From: CAYWKU01 sp964459325
GTDB lineage: Bacteria > RBG-13-61-14 > CAYWKU01
DNA: 64,000 nucleotides
NCBI GenBank assembly: GCA_964459325.1
Contig: CAYWKU010000017.1
Coordinates: forward strand, 1-64,000
Reading direction: 5' to 3'
Each line of letters begins with the position of its first letter. Within the stretch, counting starts at the first letter, position 1. Positions 8,267-15,346 of the stretch are shown piece by piece. The notes beneath the pieces are model-generated. The model ran no database searches, was not told the origin of the DNA, and saw nothing but the letters and a program-made list of their open reading frames with translations. The translations under genes and the position numbers were made by a program.

Positions 8267-8902
8267 CTATTGTAGAAGCGACTTTCCCACGTCCACGGCG
8301 CTCCCGGCGTTGGGGCCGTAAGCGTCGGCGCCGATTTTTTCGGCGTATTCCCTGTTGACCGGAGCGCCGCCCACGAGGATTTTCACCTGGTCGCGGATTC
8401 CGGCTTCCTTCAGCGAATTGATGATTTCTCCCATTTTGGGCATGGTGGTGGTCAACAATGCCGATATACCGAGTATCTCGGGGTTATGTTCCTTGACCGC
8501 GTCCACGAACGTCTGAGAGGGCAGGTCAACGCCGAGGTTGACCACTTTGAACCCGGCGCCTTCGAACATCATCCCAACCAGGTTTTTACCTATATCGTGC
8601 AGGTCGCCTTCCACGGTGCCGATGACAAAAACTCCCGAGCCTTTGCTGTCCGATTCGGACAGAAGCGGCCTGAGTATGTCCATTGCGCCTCGCATCGCTT
8701 TCGCCGAACGCAATACTTCCGGTATAAACATATCGCCCGCTTTGAACCTCTGTCCCACGACGTCCATGCCGGCCAACAGTCCCTTGTTCAGCACTTCATC
8801 CGGTCCCATTCCGTCGTCGATGCATTCCTGCGCCAGCTTGGTCACATCATCCACCTTGCCGGCAATCAAATCCTCTGCAATTTTGCCCAATTTTTCACTC
8901 AT
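8267..8902 (-). CDS. Corrinoid protein (MttC/MtgC-type), B12-binding
   Basis: 211 residues in two parts: a helical cap domain (about 1-85) with the KGLLAGMDVVGQRFKAGDMF signature, and a Rossmann-like cobalamin-binding domain. The lower-ligand motif D-x-H-x-x-G is present as D100-L-H102-D-I-G105, so His102 should coordinate cobalt in the base-off state. The protein would carry the methyl group between the two MttB enzymes and the methyltetrahydrofolate methyltransferase (1331-2128). AGGAGGT lies seven bases before ATG. Only one corrinoid protein serves two methyltransferases in this cluster. Confidence 0.9.
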   Translation of the reverse strand: MSEKLGKIAEDLIAGKVDDVTKLAQECIDDGMGPDEVLNKGLLAGMDVVGQRFKAGDMFIPEVLRSAKAMRGAMDILRPLLSESDSKGSGVFVIGTVEGDLHDIGKNLVGMMFEGAGFKVVNLGVDLPSQTFVDAVKEHNPEILGISALLTTTMPKMGEIINSLKEAGIRDQVKILVGGAPVNREYAEKIGADAYGPNAGSAVDVGKSLLQ

Positions 8903-9007
8903 ACTTTACCTCCTTGGCGATTTAAAAAATTAATTGATTTTAAGGTTACCCACCCGGCAAAATCCACCCCTCCGGTCATACGGCAATATTTCAAACGCCC
9001 GTTGCGG

Positions 9008-9511
9008 TTATAAGACCTGCTCCTCCGGTACGGGCAACTCGGAGGCCATGGCTTCCACTTCCTCGGTCTCGATAAGCTTTTGCAGCTTTTCCACGGTTTC
9101 GGTGGCGGCTTTCAGCTCATCAAGCGGCATGTTTTTCAGTTTGGCCTTCAACAGGCTCTGAATGGGCACCGGCGCGGCATCGACCAGCATTTTCCCGTCT
9201 TCGGTCATCTCTATGTTGATAACCCGCCTGTCCTTGCTGGCCCTGGCCCTTCTCACCAGTCCCTTGGCTTCGAGCCTGTCAATTATGCCGGTTATAGTAG
9301 CCGGTGATATTGAAGTTTTCTTAGCAATGGCGCCTACCGAAAGGCCACTGTGGGCGTTCAGTTCCCGGAGACACAGCAACTGACCTGTAGTTACGTTGAA
9401 ATGCTTCAGGATGTACTTTGAATGAACCGCCCACGTGCGGGAGAGGTTCCTGAGCGCCAGGAGCAACCTTTCAGTACATTCCTCAAATACCTGTTCTTCC
9501 TTGTTTTCCAT
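9008..9511 (-). CDS. MarR-family transcriptional regulator
   Basis: 167 residues with the MarR winged-helix core: GLSVGAIAKKTSISPATITGIIDRL is the recognition region (about residues 54-78), followed by the wing VRRARASKDRRVINIEMTEDGK. N-terminal helices and a long C-terminal helix would form the dimer interface. It is the first gene of the methyltransferase operon on the minus strand and probably regulates it, perhaps sensing a methylated amine; that ligand is a guess. Inverted repeats upstream (9573-9590 and 9631-9647) are candidate operator sites. Confidence 0.88.
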   Translation of the reverse strand: MENKEEQVFEECTERLLLALRNLSRTWAVHSKYILKHFNVTTGQLLCLRELNAHSGLSVGAIAKKTSISPATITGIIDRLEAKGLVRRARASKDRRVINIEMTEDGKMLVDAAPVPIQSLLKAKLKNMPLDELKAATETVEKLQKLIETEEVEAMASELPVPEEQVL

Positions 9512-9954
9512 TGCCGCCTTTCCGAATAGTTAAACTTTACCCGCCCTTTTTATCTGATGCAAGGCCTGGCTCAGCCATGTTGTCATGGCTCAAGGTCACT
9601 GATTGTTTTAAAAGGGCTTAAGTTTAATTCAGTAACGGATACTTACTAAATCAATACAAAACGTGACCGCTTTCAAATTTCCGGTAACAGGGTACTTATC
9701 CCCGGGTGAATTTTTAATATTATCCGGTTTCAGATTTAAAGTGGATGAGATTATATATTAAAAGCTTGGAAATTACAAGTGGGGATGTTTTAAACTCGTA
9801 AAATTTCAGTATAAATAGCTGAATTCGCTAACTTTCCAGTGATATAGAAAAATTCCGGGAAAATGGGGCGAGTGGCACACAAACCGTAAGTCAGCGTTTT
9901 TGCTTCAAAAACACAAACCGGGGCCTCTTTCGTAAAATGGAGCGCCGGGTTGAT
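9512..9954. promoter_or_regulatory. AT-rich upstream region of the MarR/methyltransferase operon
   Basis: 443 bases with no credible gene, clearly richer in A and T than the flanks. It holds two inverted repeats near the regulator gene: AGCCATG-TTGT-CATGGCT (9573-9590) and AGTAA-CGGATAC-TTACT (9631-9647). These are candidate MarR operators. I see no convincing sigma-70 boxes at standard spacing. Confidence 0.4.
9573..9590. promoter_or_regulatory. Inverted repeat, candidate MarR operator
   Basis: Seven-base arms AGCCATG and CATGGCT around TTGT, about 60 bases upstream of the regulator start codon. MarR proteins commonly bind such repeats in their own promoter. It could instead be a leader hairpin. 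Confidence 0.35.
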
Positions 9955-10071
9955 TTACTTGTTCTCCACGGATTCCCGTGAGTCTTTGTTTTTCTTCCTT
10001 TTTTTCCTGGTCTTACCGAAAGTTCCTCTCCAGATTTTTCCCTTTTTGCTTCTCTGGTCTCCTTTACCCAA
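9955..10071 (-). CDS. 30S ribosomal protein THX
   Basis: A 38-residue, very basic protein starting at TTG, too short for usual ORF cut-offs. The translation begins MGKGDQRSKKGKIWRGTFGK and continues with KTRKKRKK, which is the hallmark of the small ribosomal protein THX (GKGDxRTxRGKIxRGxYGK). AGGAGGTGA lies a few bases before the TTG, a near-perfect ribosome binding site that settles the start. It begins 19 bases after the stop of the nitronate monooxygenase gene on the same strand, so the two may be cotranscribed. THX sits at the top of the 30S head in Thermus. An overlapping 65-residue ORF in another frame (9891-10088) is rejected. Confidence 0.87.
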   Translation of the reverse strand: MGKGDQRSKKGKIWRGTFGKTRKKRKKNKDSRESVENK

Positions 10072-10090
10072 AATATCACCTCCTGCATTT

Positions 10091-11062
10091 TTATTGCATG
10101 AGCCGCTCGAGCCTTTCCCGGGCGGCCTGAGCCCCCTCGACTACCCCGTCTATTATCGCCGCCACGGTCTGAATCCCGCCGGCCTGCCCCACCGCCTGAC
10201 CGCAGGCCAGCGTTCCGGCCTCCAGGTCACCGGTCTCGAACATTTTTTGGTTGTTTTCCCCCTTTATCAGCGGAATCAGCCCTTCCAGGCCGACGTCCTT
10301 CGATTCCTCCTCGGCTATTTTTTCGGCCATGGTGTTTTTCCATACCCTGTGAGTGTTTCCGATGCTTCTCAGAATAAGCATGGTGTCGGTTTCGGATGCG
10401 TTGGCGAGGGCTTCCTTTACTTTCGGGTGCAGCGGACATTCCTCGGCAACCAGAAACCGCGTGCCCATTATGACTCCTTCAGCCCCGAGGCCGAGCACGG
10501 CGAGCAAGCCTCTTCCGTCGCCTACCCCGCCGCCCGCCACCACGGGCGCCCTGACGTTATCCACCACCCTGGGCACAAGCGGCAGCGTGGCAATGTCCAA
10601 CACGCCTGTGGCGCCGCCGTTTTCCCATCCCACCACGGTAACTATGTCCACGCCCAGGCTCTCGGCCTTCTTCGCATACCTCACGCCCACACACTTGTGC
10701 ATGCATGTGCAGCCGTTTTCCTTGAGCTTTCCTATCAAATCCTCCGGCGCCTTGTGGCCGGAAGTTTCGACCACTTTCACGCCCTCGTCGAAAATCACTT
10801 CCATGTAATCCTCGTTGGGGATGGGCCGAAGGCCGGGGAACATGTTCAGATTCACCGCGAAGGGCTTGTCGGTAAGCGACCCGGTCTTCCGCACGGCTTC
10901 CCGGAAGGAATCCTTATCCCGGTAAGTGGCGCTGGCCAGGATGCCCAAAGCTCCCGCGTTCGAGAACGCCGCCACGAACTCCGGCACGCTCAGCCACATC
11001 ATGGCGCCGCCGAAGATGGGGTATTTTATTCCGAGCATTTCCGTAACTCTCGTTTGAAACAT
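10091..11062 (-). CDS. Nitronate monooxygenase family FMN enzyme
   Basis: 323 residues of the nitronate monooxygenase / FabK-like FMN TIM barrel. The N-terminus (MLGIKYPIFGGAMMWLS) is typical, followed by NAGALGILAS near residue 33, VVGWENGGATG around 158-168 where the family's active-site loop lies, and the phosphate-binding segments VVAGGGVGDGRGL and GVIMGTRFL. Members oxidise alkyl nitronates or reduce enoyl thioesters; the sequence does not decide which. The usual EAGGH active-site His position reads ENGGA here, so nitronate activity is uncertain. A terminator lies just upstream (11141-11170), separating it from trpB2. Confidence 0.8.
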   Translation of the reverse strand: MFQTRVTEMLGIKYPIFGGAMMWLSVPEFVAAFSNAGALGILASATYRDKDSFREAVRKTGSLTDKPFAVNLNMFPGLRPIPNEDYMEVIFDEGVKVVETSGHKAPEDLIGKLKENGCTCMHKCVGVRYAKKAESLGVDIVTVVGWENGGATGVLDIATLPLVPRVVDNVRAPVVAGGGVGDGRGLLAVLGLGAEGVIMGTRFLVAEECPLHPKVKEALANASETDTMLILRSIGNTHRVWKNTMAEKIAEEESKDVGLEGLIPLIKGENNQKMFETGDLEAGTLACGQAVGQAGGIQTVAAIIDGVVEGAQAARERLERLMQ

Positions 11063-11140
11063 TGGAATGCCTCCGGTTGGTTTTGACTCTGAAAATTACC
11101 TCAGATATCGCCCGGTTGCAACGTCTCAGGCGCCGCCCGG

Positions 11141-11170
11141 AAAAAAGCACCCCGGAACTAGCGGAGTGCT
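11141..11170 (-). terminator. Rho-independent terminator after trpB2
   Basis: On the minus strand the hairpin AGCACTCCG / CGGGGTGCT (nine pairs, one G-U) closes a seven-base loop and is followed by six Ts. It lies about 75 bases past the trpB2 stop and before the nitronate monooxygenase start. The plus strand has four Ts after the hairpin, so it may work weakly in both directions. Confidence 0.7.
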
Positions 11171-11189
11171 TTTCATCTCGTAGCTACAA

Positions 11190-11212
11190 ACAAGGGGCTT
11201 AAAGCCCCTTGT
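11190..11212. repeat. Palindromic repeat family A, copy 4
   Basis: Arms ACAAGGGGCTT and AAGCCCCTTGT separated by one A, in the gap between trpB2 and the terminator at 11141-11170. Confidence 0.75.
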
Positions 11213-11244
11213 CCGAATTCGGGGAACATGGAAGCCGGTAGACC

Positions 11245-12603
11245 CTACTGTTCTTTAACCTGCGGAAGGCTTTTCAGACTTTCCTTTACCATGTCCTCCG
11301 GATATTCGTAATCTTCCAGCTCGCCCGCGAAGTAAGCGTCGTAAGCGCTCATGTCGAAGTGGCCGTGACCGGAGAGGTTGAACGTCACCACGCCTTCTTT
11401 TCCGGCTTCGTCGAACTTCTTGGCCTCGTCTATTGCCGCCCGGATGGCGTGGCTGGACTCGGGGGCGGGGATGATGCCTTCGCTGCGGGCGAAAGTCACT
11501 GCCGCCTCGAAGCAGGCAAGCTGGTGCAGCGCGACCGCTTCCATGAGCCCCTCGTGCACCAAGTAGCTAATAATCGGCGAATCCCCGTGATAGCGCAGTC
11601 CGCCCGCGTGAATTCCCGGCGGGACGAAATCGTGCCCGAGGGTGTACATCTTGGCCACCGGGGCCGTCTTGGCCTGGTCTCCGTAATCGTAAGCGTAAAG
11701 GCCCTTGGTCAGGGTGGGGCAACTGAAAGGCTCCACCGCCATGGCCCGGACGTCCTTGCCTGCGAACTTGTCCATGAGGAACGGGTTGGCAAAGCCTCCG
11801 TGATTGGAACCGCCACCGCAGCAGCCTATCACCACATTCGGGTAATCGCCGACCATCTCGAACTGCTTCCTGGTTTCCAGCCCGACTATCGTCTGGTGCA
11901 AGAGCACGTGGTTGAGCACGCTTCCCAGGGCATACTTGGTGTCATCGTGAGTGGCCGCGTCCTCGACGGCTTCACTGATGGCTATGCCCAGGCTGCCGAG
12001 GCTGTCGGGGTCCTTCTCGAGGATGGCTCTGCCGGCGTTGGTCTTATCGGTAGGGCTGGGGAAAACCTCCGCCCCCCAGGTATTAATCATGCTCTTTCGG
12101 TAGGGTTTCTGCTGGAAGCTGACCTTAACCATGTAAACGGTGCATTTGAGTCCCATCAGGCATGTTGCCAGCGACAGGGCGCTTCCCCACTGGCCGGCGC
12201 CGGTTTCGGTGGCCAGCCGGGTTACTCCCTCTTTTTTGTTGTAATAAGCCTGCGCGACTGCCGTGTTGGGTTTATGGCTGCCCGCCGGGGAGACGCCTTC
12301 GTACTTGTAATAGATACGGGAGCGGGTGCCCACCGCCTCTTCCAGCTTATACGCCCGATGCAGCGGAGTGGGCCGCCATAAACTGTATATGTCAAGGATT
12401 TCTTCAGGAATGTCTATCCACCGCTCGGTGCTCACTTCCTGCTCGATAAGCCCCATCGGAAACAGGGGCGCCAAATCGTCGGGACCTACATGTTCCAGGG
12501 TTACCGGATGCAGTACCGGGGGCAGGGGTTTGTCCAGGTCAGCCGCAATGTTGTACCACTGACGGGGCATTTCCTTTTCCGGGAGAACTATCTTGCTTTC
12601 CAT
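11245..12603 (-). CDS. trpB2: Tryptophan synthase beta chain-like TrpB2 (PLP-dependent)
   Basis: 452 residues of the longer TrpB2 branch of the pyridoxal-phosphate fold II enzymes. The N-terminal extension before RPTPLHRAYKLEE, the PLP lysine in GSHKPNTA (Lys111), ETGAGQWGSALS and the glycine-rich phosphate loop CCGGGSNHGG are all present. TrpB2 can join indole and serine to give tryptophan, often without a TrpA partner; no trpA is nearby. The longer reading frame begins with a GTG at 12615, but GAGGTG overlaps that codon and lies nine bases before the ATG at 12603, so ATG is chosen. Confidence 0.88.
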   Translation of the reverse strand: MESKIVLPEKEMPRQWYNIAADLDKPLPPVLHPVTLEHVGPDDLAPLFPMGLIEQEVSTERWIDIPEEILDIYSLWRPTPLHRAYKLEEAVGTRSRIYYKYEGVSPAGSHKPNTAVAQAYYNKKEGVTRLATETGAGQWGSALSLATCLMGLKCTVYMVKVSFQQKPYRKSMINTWGAEVFPSPTDKTNAGRAILEKDPDSLGSLGIAISEAVEDAATHDDTKYALGSVLNHVLLHQTIVGLETRKQFEMVGDYPNVVIGCCGGGSNHGGFANPFLMDKFAGKDVRAMAVEPFSCPTLTKGLYAYDYGDQAKTAPVAKMYTLGHDFVPPGIHAGGLRYHGDSPIISYLVHEGLMEAVALHQLACFEAAVTFARSEGIIPAPESSHAIRAAIDEAKKFDEAGKEGVVTFNLSGHGHFDMSAYDAYFAGELEDYEYPEDMVKESLKSLPQVKEQ

Positions 12604-12798
12604 CTTTCTTTTCACCTCAATTTAATTTTCACACCCGGCGGGTTCTGCGGGTGAAGGTTGAATCGAACTTTTTTACTTTGTGGGAGTTTATGTATAACAC
12701 TCAGGCGATTTTCGCAAGCCCCCGTACCGCATATAACCCCGGCTGAGGCCCGGAACTTACCATCGGACGTGAATCTTCCGGGGCTGAAGCCCGGGGGG

Positions 12799-13011
12799 TC
12801 ACGCGTAAATAAGCCTGTAGCCTTTGGGCTCCGGGACGGGGTCACCGAACTCCTTTGCCGTATCTATCCACAGCCCGATAGCCTCTTGGACGCTCTTCAG
12901 GGCCTTCTCAGGCGTGTCGCCGTGAGCCGTGCAGCCGGGGAGCTCAGGCGCCTCAGCTATGAAGGCATCGTCTTCATTACTCCAGTAAATTATAACCTCG
13001 TATTTATACAT
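12799..13011 (-). CDS. HicB-like antitoxin
   Basis: 70 residues with the partial RNase-H-like HicB fold: an N-terminal strand YEVIIYWSNEDDAFIAEAPELPGC, then GDTPEKALKSVQEAIGLWI. This is the usual antitoxin of HicA toxins. It starts at the last base of the hicA stop codon (overlapping TGATG), a sign of translational coupling. No DNA-binding tail is evident, so autoregulation may need another element. Confidence 0.85.
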   Translation of the reverse strand: MYKYEVIIYWSNEDDAFIAEAPELPGCTAHGDTPEKALKSVQEAIGLWIDTAKEFGDPVPEPKGYRLIYA

Positions 13012-13265
13012 CAGATTTGTCCTCCCAGCTTGTATTTCACGATTATATTTCTGACCTGTTTCACCTGATACGGCTTTGCCTTGTCCCCGTCTTTTTGAAG
13101 ATTTACCTTTTCGGTTACGGAATCCTTCCTGAAAATATGATGACTACCCCGTTTGCGTTCTTCAAACCCCAATTCTTTCAACAAGTTACACAACTCCGTA
13201 AACTTAATATTGGCATCGGATGTCCCGCTTAGTATCCTGGGTAACAGCTTTTCATATTTTCCCAT
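13011..13265 (-). CDS. HicA-like mRNA interferase toxin
   Basis: About 84 residues from the ATG at 13265 (87 from 13274, which is also possible; neither has a clear ribosome binding site). The HicA double-stranded RNA-binding fold is indicated by ELCNLLKELGFEERKRGSHHIF, which includes the catalytic-type GSHH motif, followed by a basic C-terminus. Known HicA toxins cleave mRNA independently of the ribosome. Order here is toxin first, antitoxin second. Compared with usual HicA proteins there is an extra stretch of about 17 residues before the core. Confidence 0.82.
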   Translation of the reverse strand: MGKYEKLLPRILSGTSDANIKFTELCNLLKELGFEERKRGSHHIFRKDSVTEKVNLQKDGDKAKPYQVKQVRNIIVKYKLGGQI

Positions 13266-13435
13266 TTCGTACATTTTACCACATCAAAACCTGAACCCGC
13301 ATCCAGAGCATCTCAATGTTATCGATATAAACAGCCGACCCTCTGACCGCCACGCAGTCGAAGCCGTATCCATCCGGCGTAGAAACACCGGCGCCGTTGT
13401 GTTAAATTTTTAGTAGATATGCTCAATTTTAGAAG

Positions 13436-13639
13436 GTGACAGCCATCGAACCGAAGGATAATAATACCGAAAGCTCCGACTCGCGCGAAAAGCCCTTGAA
13501 ACCCCCGGCAACTGAAGAGAATCAAAAAACTCGGAGCGCGGGGGATAAGGGGGAGCTCAGCGACGAAGAGTACTGGGAGGAAATGCTCTTCATCTCCCTC
13601 GGCCCGTGCGGCTGGAACATCGGCTGCGGGTGCGGCTGA
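13436..13639 (+). CDS. Small peptide with Cys/Gly-rich tail, candidate modified-peptide precursor
   Basis: 67 residues from a GTG. The first part is polar and low in complexity (rich in E, K, P, S); the end is DEEYWEEMLFISLGPCGWNI followed by GCGCG. The codons of the C-terminal half end almost always in G or C, like real genes nearby, and the frame stops right after the GCGCG tail. Leader-plus-Cys/Gly-core layout, with a thioredoxin gene 44 bases on and a radical SAM/SPASM gene next, fits a ribosomal peptide precursor. A metal-binding small protein is the alternative. The start is uncertain because AGAAGG touches the GTG and no better start exists in frame. I do not recognise a known family. 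Confidence 0.5.
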   Translation: MTAIEPKDNNTESSDSREKPLKPPATEENQKTRSAGDKGELSDEEYWEEMLFISLGPCGWNIGCGCG

Positions 13640-13683
13640 AGGCAATTCATACATAACATCACAATCGGAGAGGAACGGACTCT

Positions 13684-14127
13684 TTGAGCGATAACACCAC
13701 TATAATAGTGTGCCCCAACTGCGGCTCGAAGAACAGGGTGGAGCTTGACAGGGCGAGGCAAAATCCGACATGCGGCAAGTGCAAAAATTCGCTTCCACTG
13801 GAAAAACCGGTCGAAGCCGGCGATTCCGACTTCGACAGCCTGGTAACCCGCTCACCGGTTCCCGTGCTGGTGGACTTCTGGGCGCCGTGGTGCGGCCCTT
13901 GCAGGATGGTGGCCCCGGTGTTGGAAGAGTTGAGCCGCGAGTACGCCGGGAGGTTATCGGTAGTAAAGGTAAACACTGACGACAACCGGGAAGTTGCGCA
14001 GAGGTTCGGAATTATGAGCATACCTACTCTCATTCTCTTCAAAAACGGAGAGCAGGCCGAAAGGTTGACGGGCGCCGTCCCCAAGGCTCACCTGGAAGAA
14101 GTCATCAGAAAGCACATAACCGACTGA
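13684..14127 (+). CDS. trxC: Thioredoxin 2-type protein with N-terminal zinc ribbon
   Basis: 147 residues starting at TTG. The N-terminal zinc ribbon has Cys10/Cys13 and Cys30/Cys33, as in TrxC. A full thioredoxin domain follows, with the redox motif WCGPC at residues 69-73 and the cis-proline segment SIPTLILF. It should reduce disulfides in the cytoplasm. It lies between the Cys/Gly-tailed peptide and a radical SAM gene, all on the plus strand with short gaps, so they may be cotranscribed. Confidence 0.88.
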   Translation: MSDNTTIIVCPNCGSKNRVELDRARQNPTCGKCKNSLPLEKPVEAGDSDFDSLVTRSPVPVLVDFWAPWCGPCRMVAPVLEELSREYAGRLSVVKVNTDDNREVAQRFGIMSIPTLILFKNGEQAERLTGAVPKAHLEEVIRKHITD

Positions 14128-14192
14128 ATTTTCCAGATAACCGATTATCACGGTTTCCATGCGGATGATGTTGGTTTATCTTCTTACCAGGC

Positions 14193-15203
14193 ATGTTCAA
14201 GGGTATCAACATCGAAACCAGCGCCACCTGCAACCTCAAGTGCAGGCTTTGCCCCACCACCAGCTACCCCGCTTACACCCGTAACGGCTACATGAGCACG
14301 CGGGTGCTGGAAAAAATATTGGACGGCATTCGTCCGCCGGAAGAACCGATTGACCTTACCGGCTGGGGCGAGCCCCTCATGAATCCCCATTTTCCGTCGT
14401 TTCTCGATAAACTCGAAAAGGTAACCTTTACCACCAACGGACACCTGTTGGACTCAAGGTGGGCGGAGAAAACAATCGACAAGCTCGTAAACGCGGTGGC
14501 TTTCAGCATCGACGCCGCTACCGAAGAAACTTATATAAACATCCACGGCCGCGGGGATTCCAACCTGGTGTGGGAAAACATGGAAGGGCTTCGCAAGAGC
14601 CGGGAGTTCGCGGGGGTCGAAATTCCTCACATAAGCGCTCATTTCCTGTTGATGGCTTCCAACATCCGGGAGCTGCCCGACTTTGTAAGGAGAGCCGCCG
14701 ATTGCGGCGCCGACGAGGTTATCGTCAAGCACGTGGCCCTGTTCGCCCGACCCGGCCAGGAGAAAGAGGCGCTTTTCACCGGCTTTTTCAAGCACACCGA
14801 GCCGGATACCATCTTGCGGGACGAAATGCTCCGGGCAGCGGAGGAAATCTCAGAAAAAGCCGGGATAGACTTGAGGAAAGCCGGCGCCGATGAGGCGGAG
14901 GCGGTAACCGGCTGCTTCGGAGAAGCTACCCGAAGGCCCTTTGTGGCCAGGGACGGTACGGTATCCCCCTGCTGCGTGCTGGCTCACCAGGTGCCCCGCC
15001 TCGACCCGGAAGGCGCTCCCGTCACATCACCCACCTTGTCCTTCGGTAGCATCGAGCAAACTTCGCTGGAAGAAATCTGGAATCAACCGGAGTACGAGGT
15101 TTTTCGCAAGTCATTGGAAAATAAGGATAAACCGGCGGAATGTCGCAATTGTCTGGGAGGGTGGTCCGTAACAGTTGACATTTCAACATCAGAAACAAAA
15201 TAA
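14193..15203 (+). CDS. Radical SAM/SPASM domain protein
   Basis: 336 residues. The iron-sulfur motif C-x3-C-x2-C is Cys13, Cys17, Cys20, close to the N-terminus, and the SAM-binding region has LTGWGEPLMNPHF. The second half carries a SPASM-like cysteine set: Cys in VTGCFGEATRRP, SPCCVLAH, and CRNCLGGW at the end. SPASM enzymes mostly modify peptides or mature other proteins' active sites. Short N-terminus with no RiPP recognition element, so any peptide partner would have to be recognised differently. Lies 65 bases after thioredoxin. Substrate unknown. Confidence 0.85.
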   Translation: MFKGINIETSATCNLKCRLCPTTSYPAYTRNGYMSTRVLEKILDGIRPPEEPIDLTGWGEPLMNPHFPSFLDKLEKVTFTTNGHLLDSRWAEKTIDKLVNAVAFSIDAATEETYINIHGRGDSNLVWENMEGLRKSREFAGVEIPHISAHFLLMASNIRELPDFVRRAADCGADEVIVKHVALFARPGQEKEALFTGFFKHTEPDTILRDEMLRAAEEISEKAGIDLRKAGADEAEAVTGCFGEATRRPFVARDGTVSPCCVLAHQVPRLDPEGAPVTSPTLSFGSIEQTSLEEIWNQPEYEVFRKSLENKDKPAECRNCLGGWSVTVDISTSETK

Positions 15204-15346
15204 ATGTAAGCCCGGGAATAAGTAATATAACCCTGCGGAATAAAACGGAAAAATCGCACGAATAAGCGCTCGTTGACATTTGGGCCTCTGCCGTTCATCC
15301 TTTTCTTGACCTATAAATAAAAATTGGAACAAAATCTATAAAGGCT

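Noticed and set aside
9891..10088. 65-residue basic ORF on the minus strand
   Set aside because: It overlaps the THX gene in another frame. THX has the family signature and the AGGAGGTGA site at the right distance, and this frame has neither.
13319..13654. 111-residue ORF antisense to the Cys/Gly-tailed peptide
   Set aside because: No ribosome binding site or recognisable domain. The codon pattern favours the plus-strand frame.
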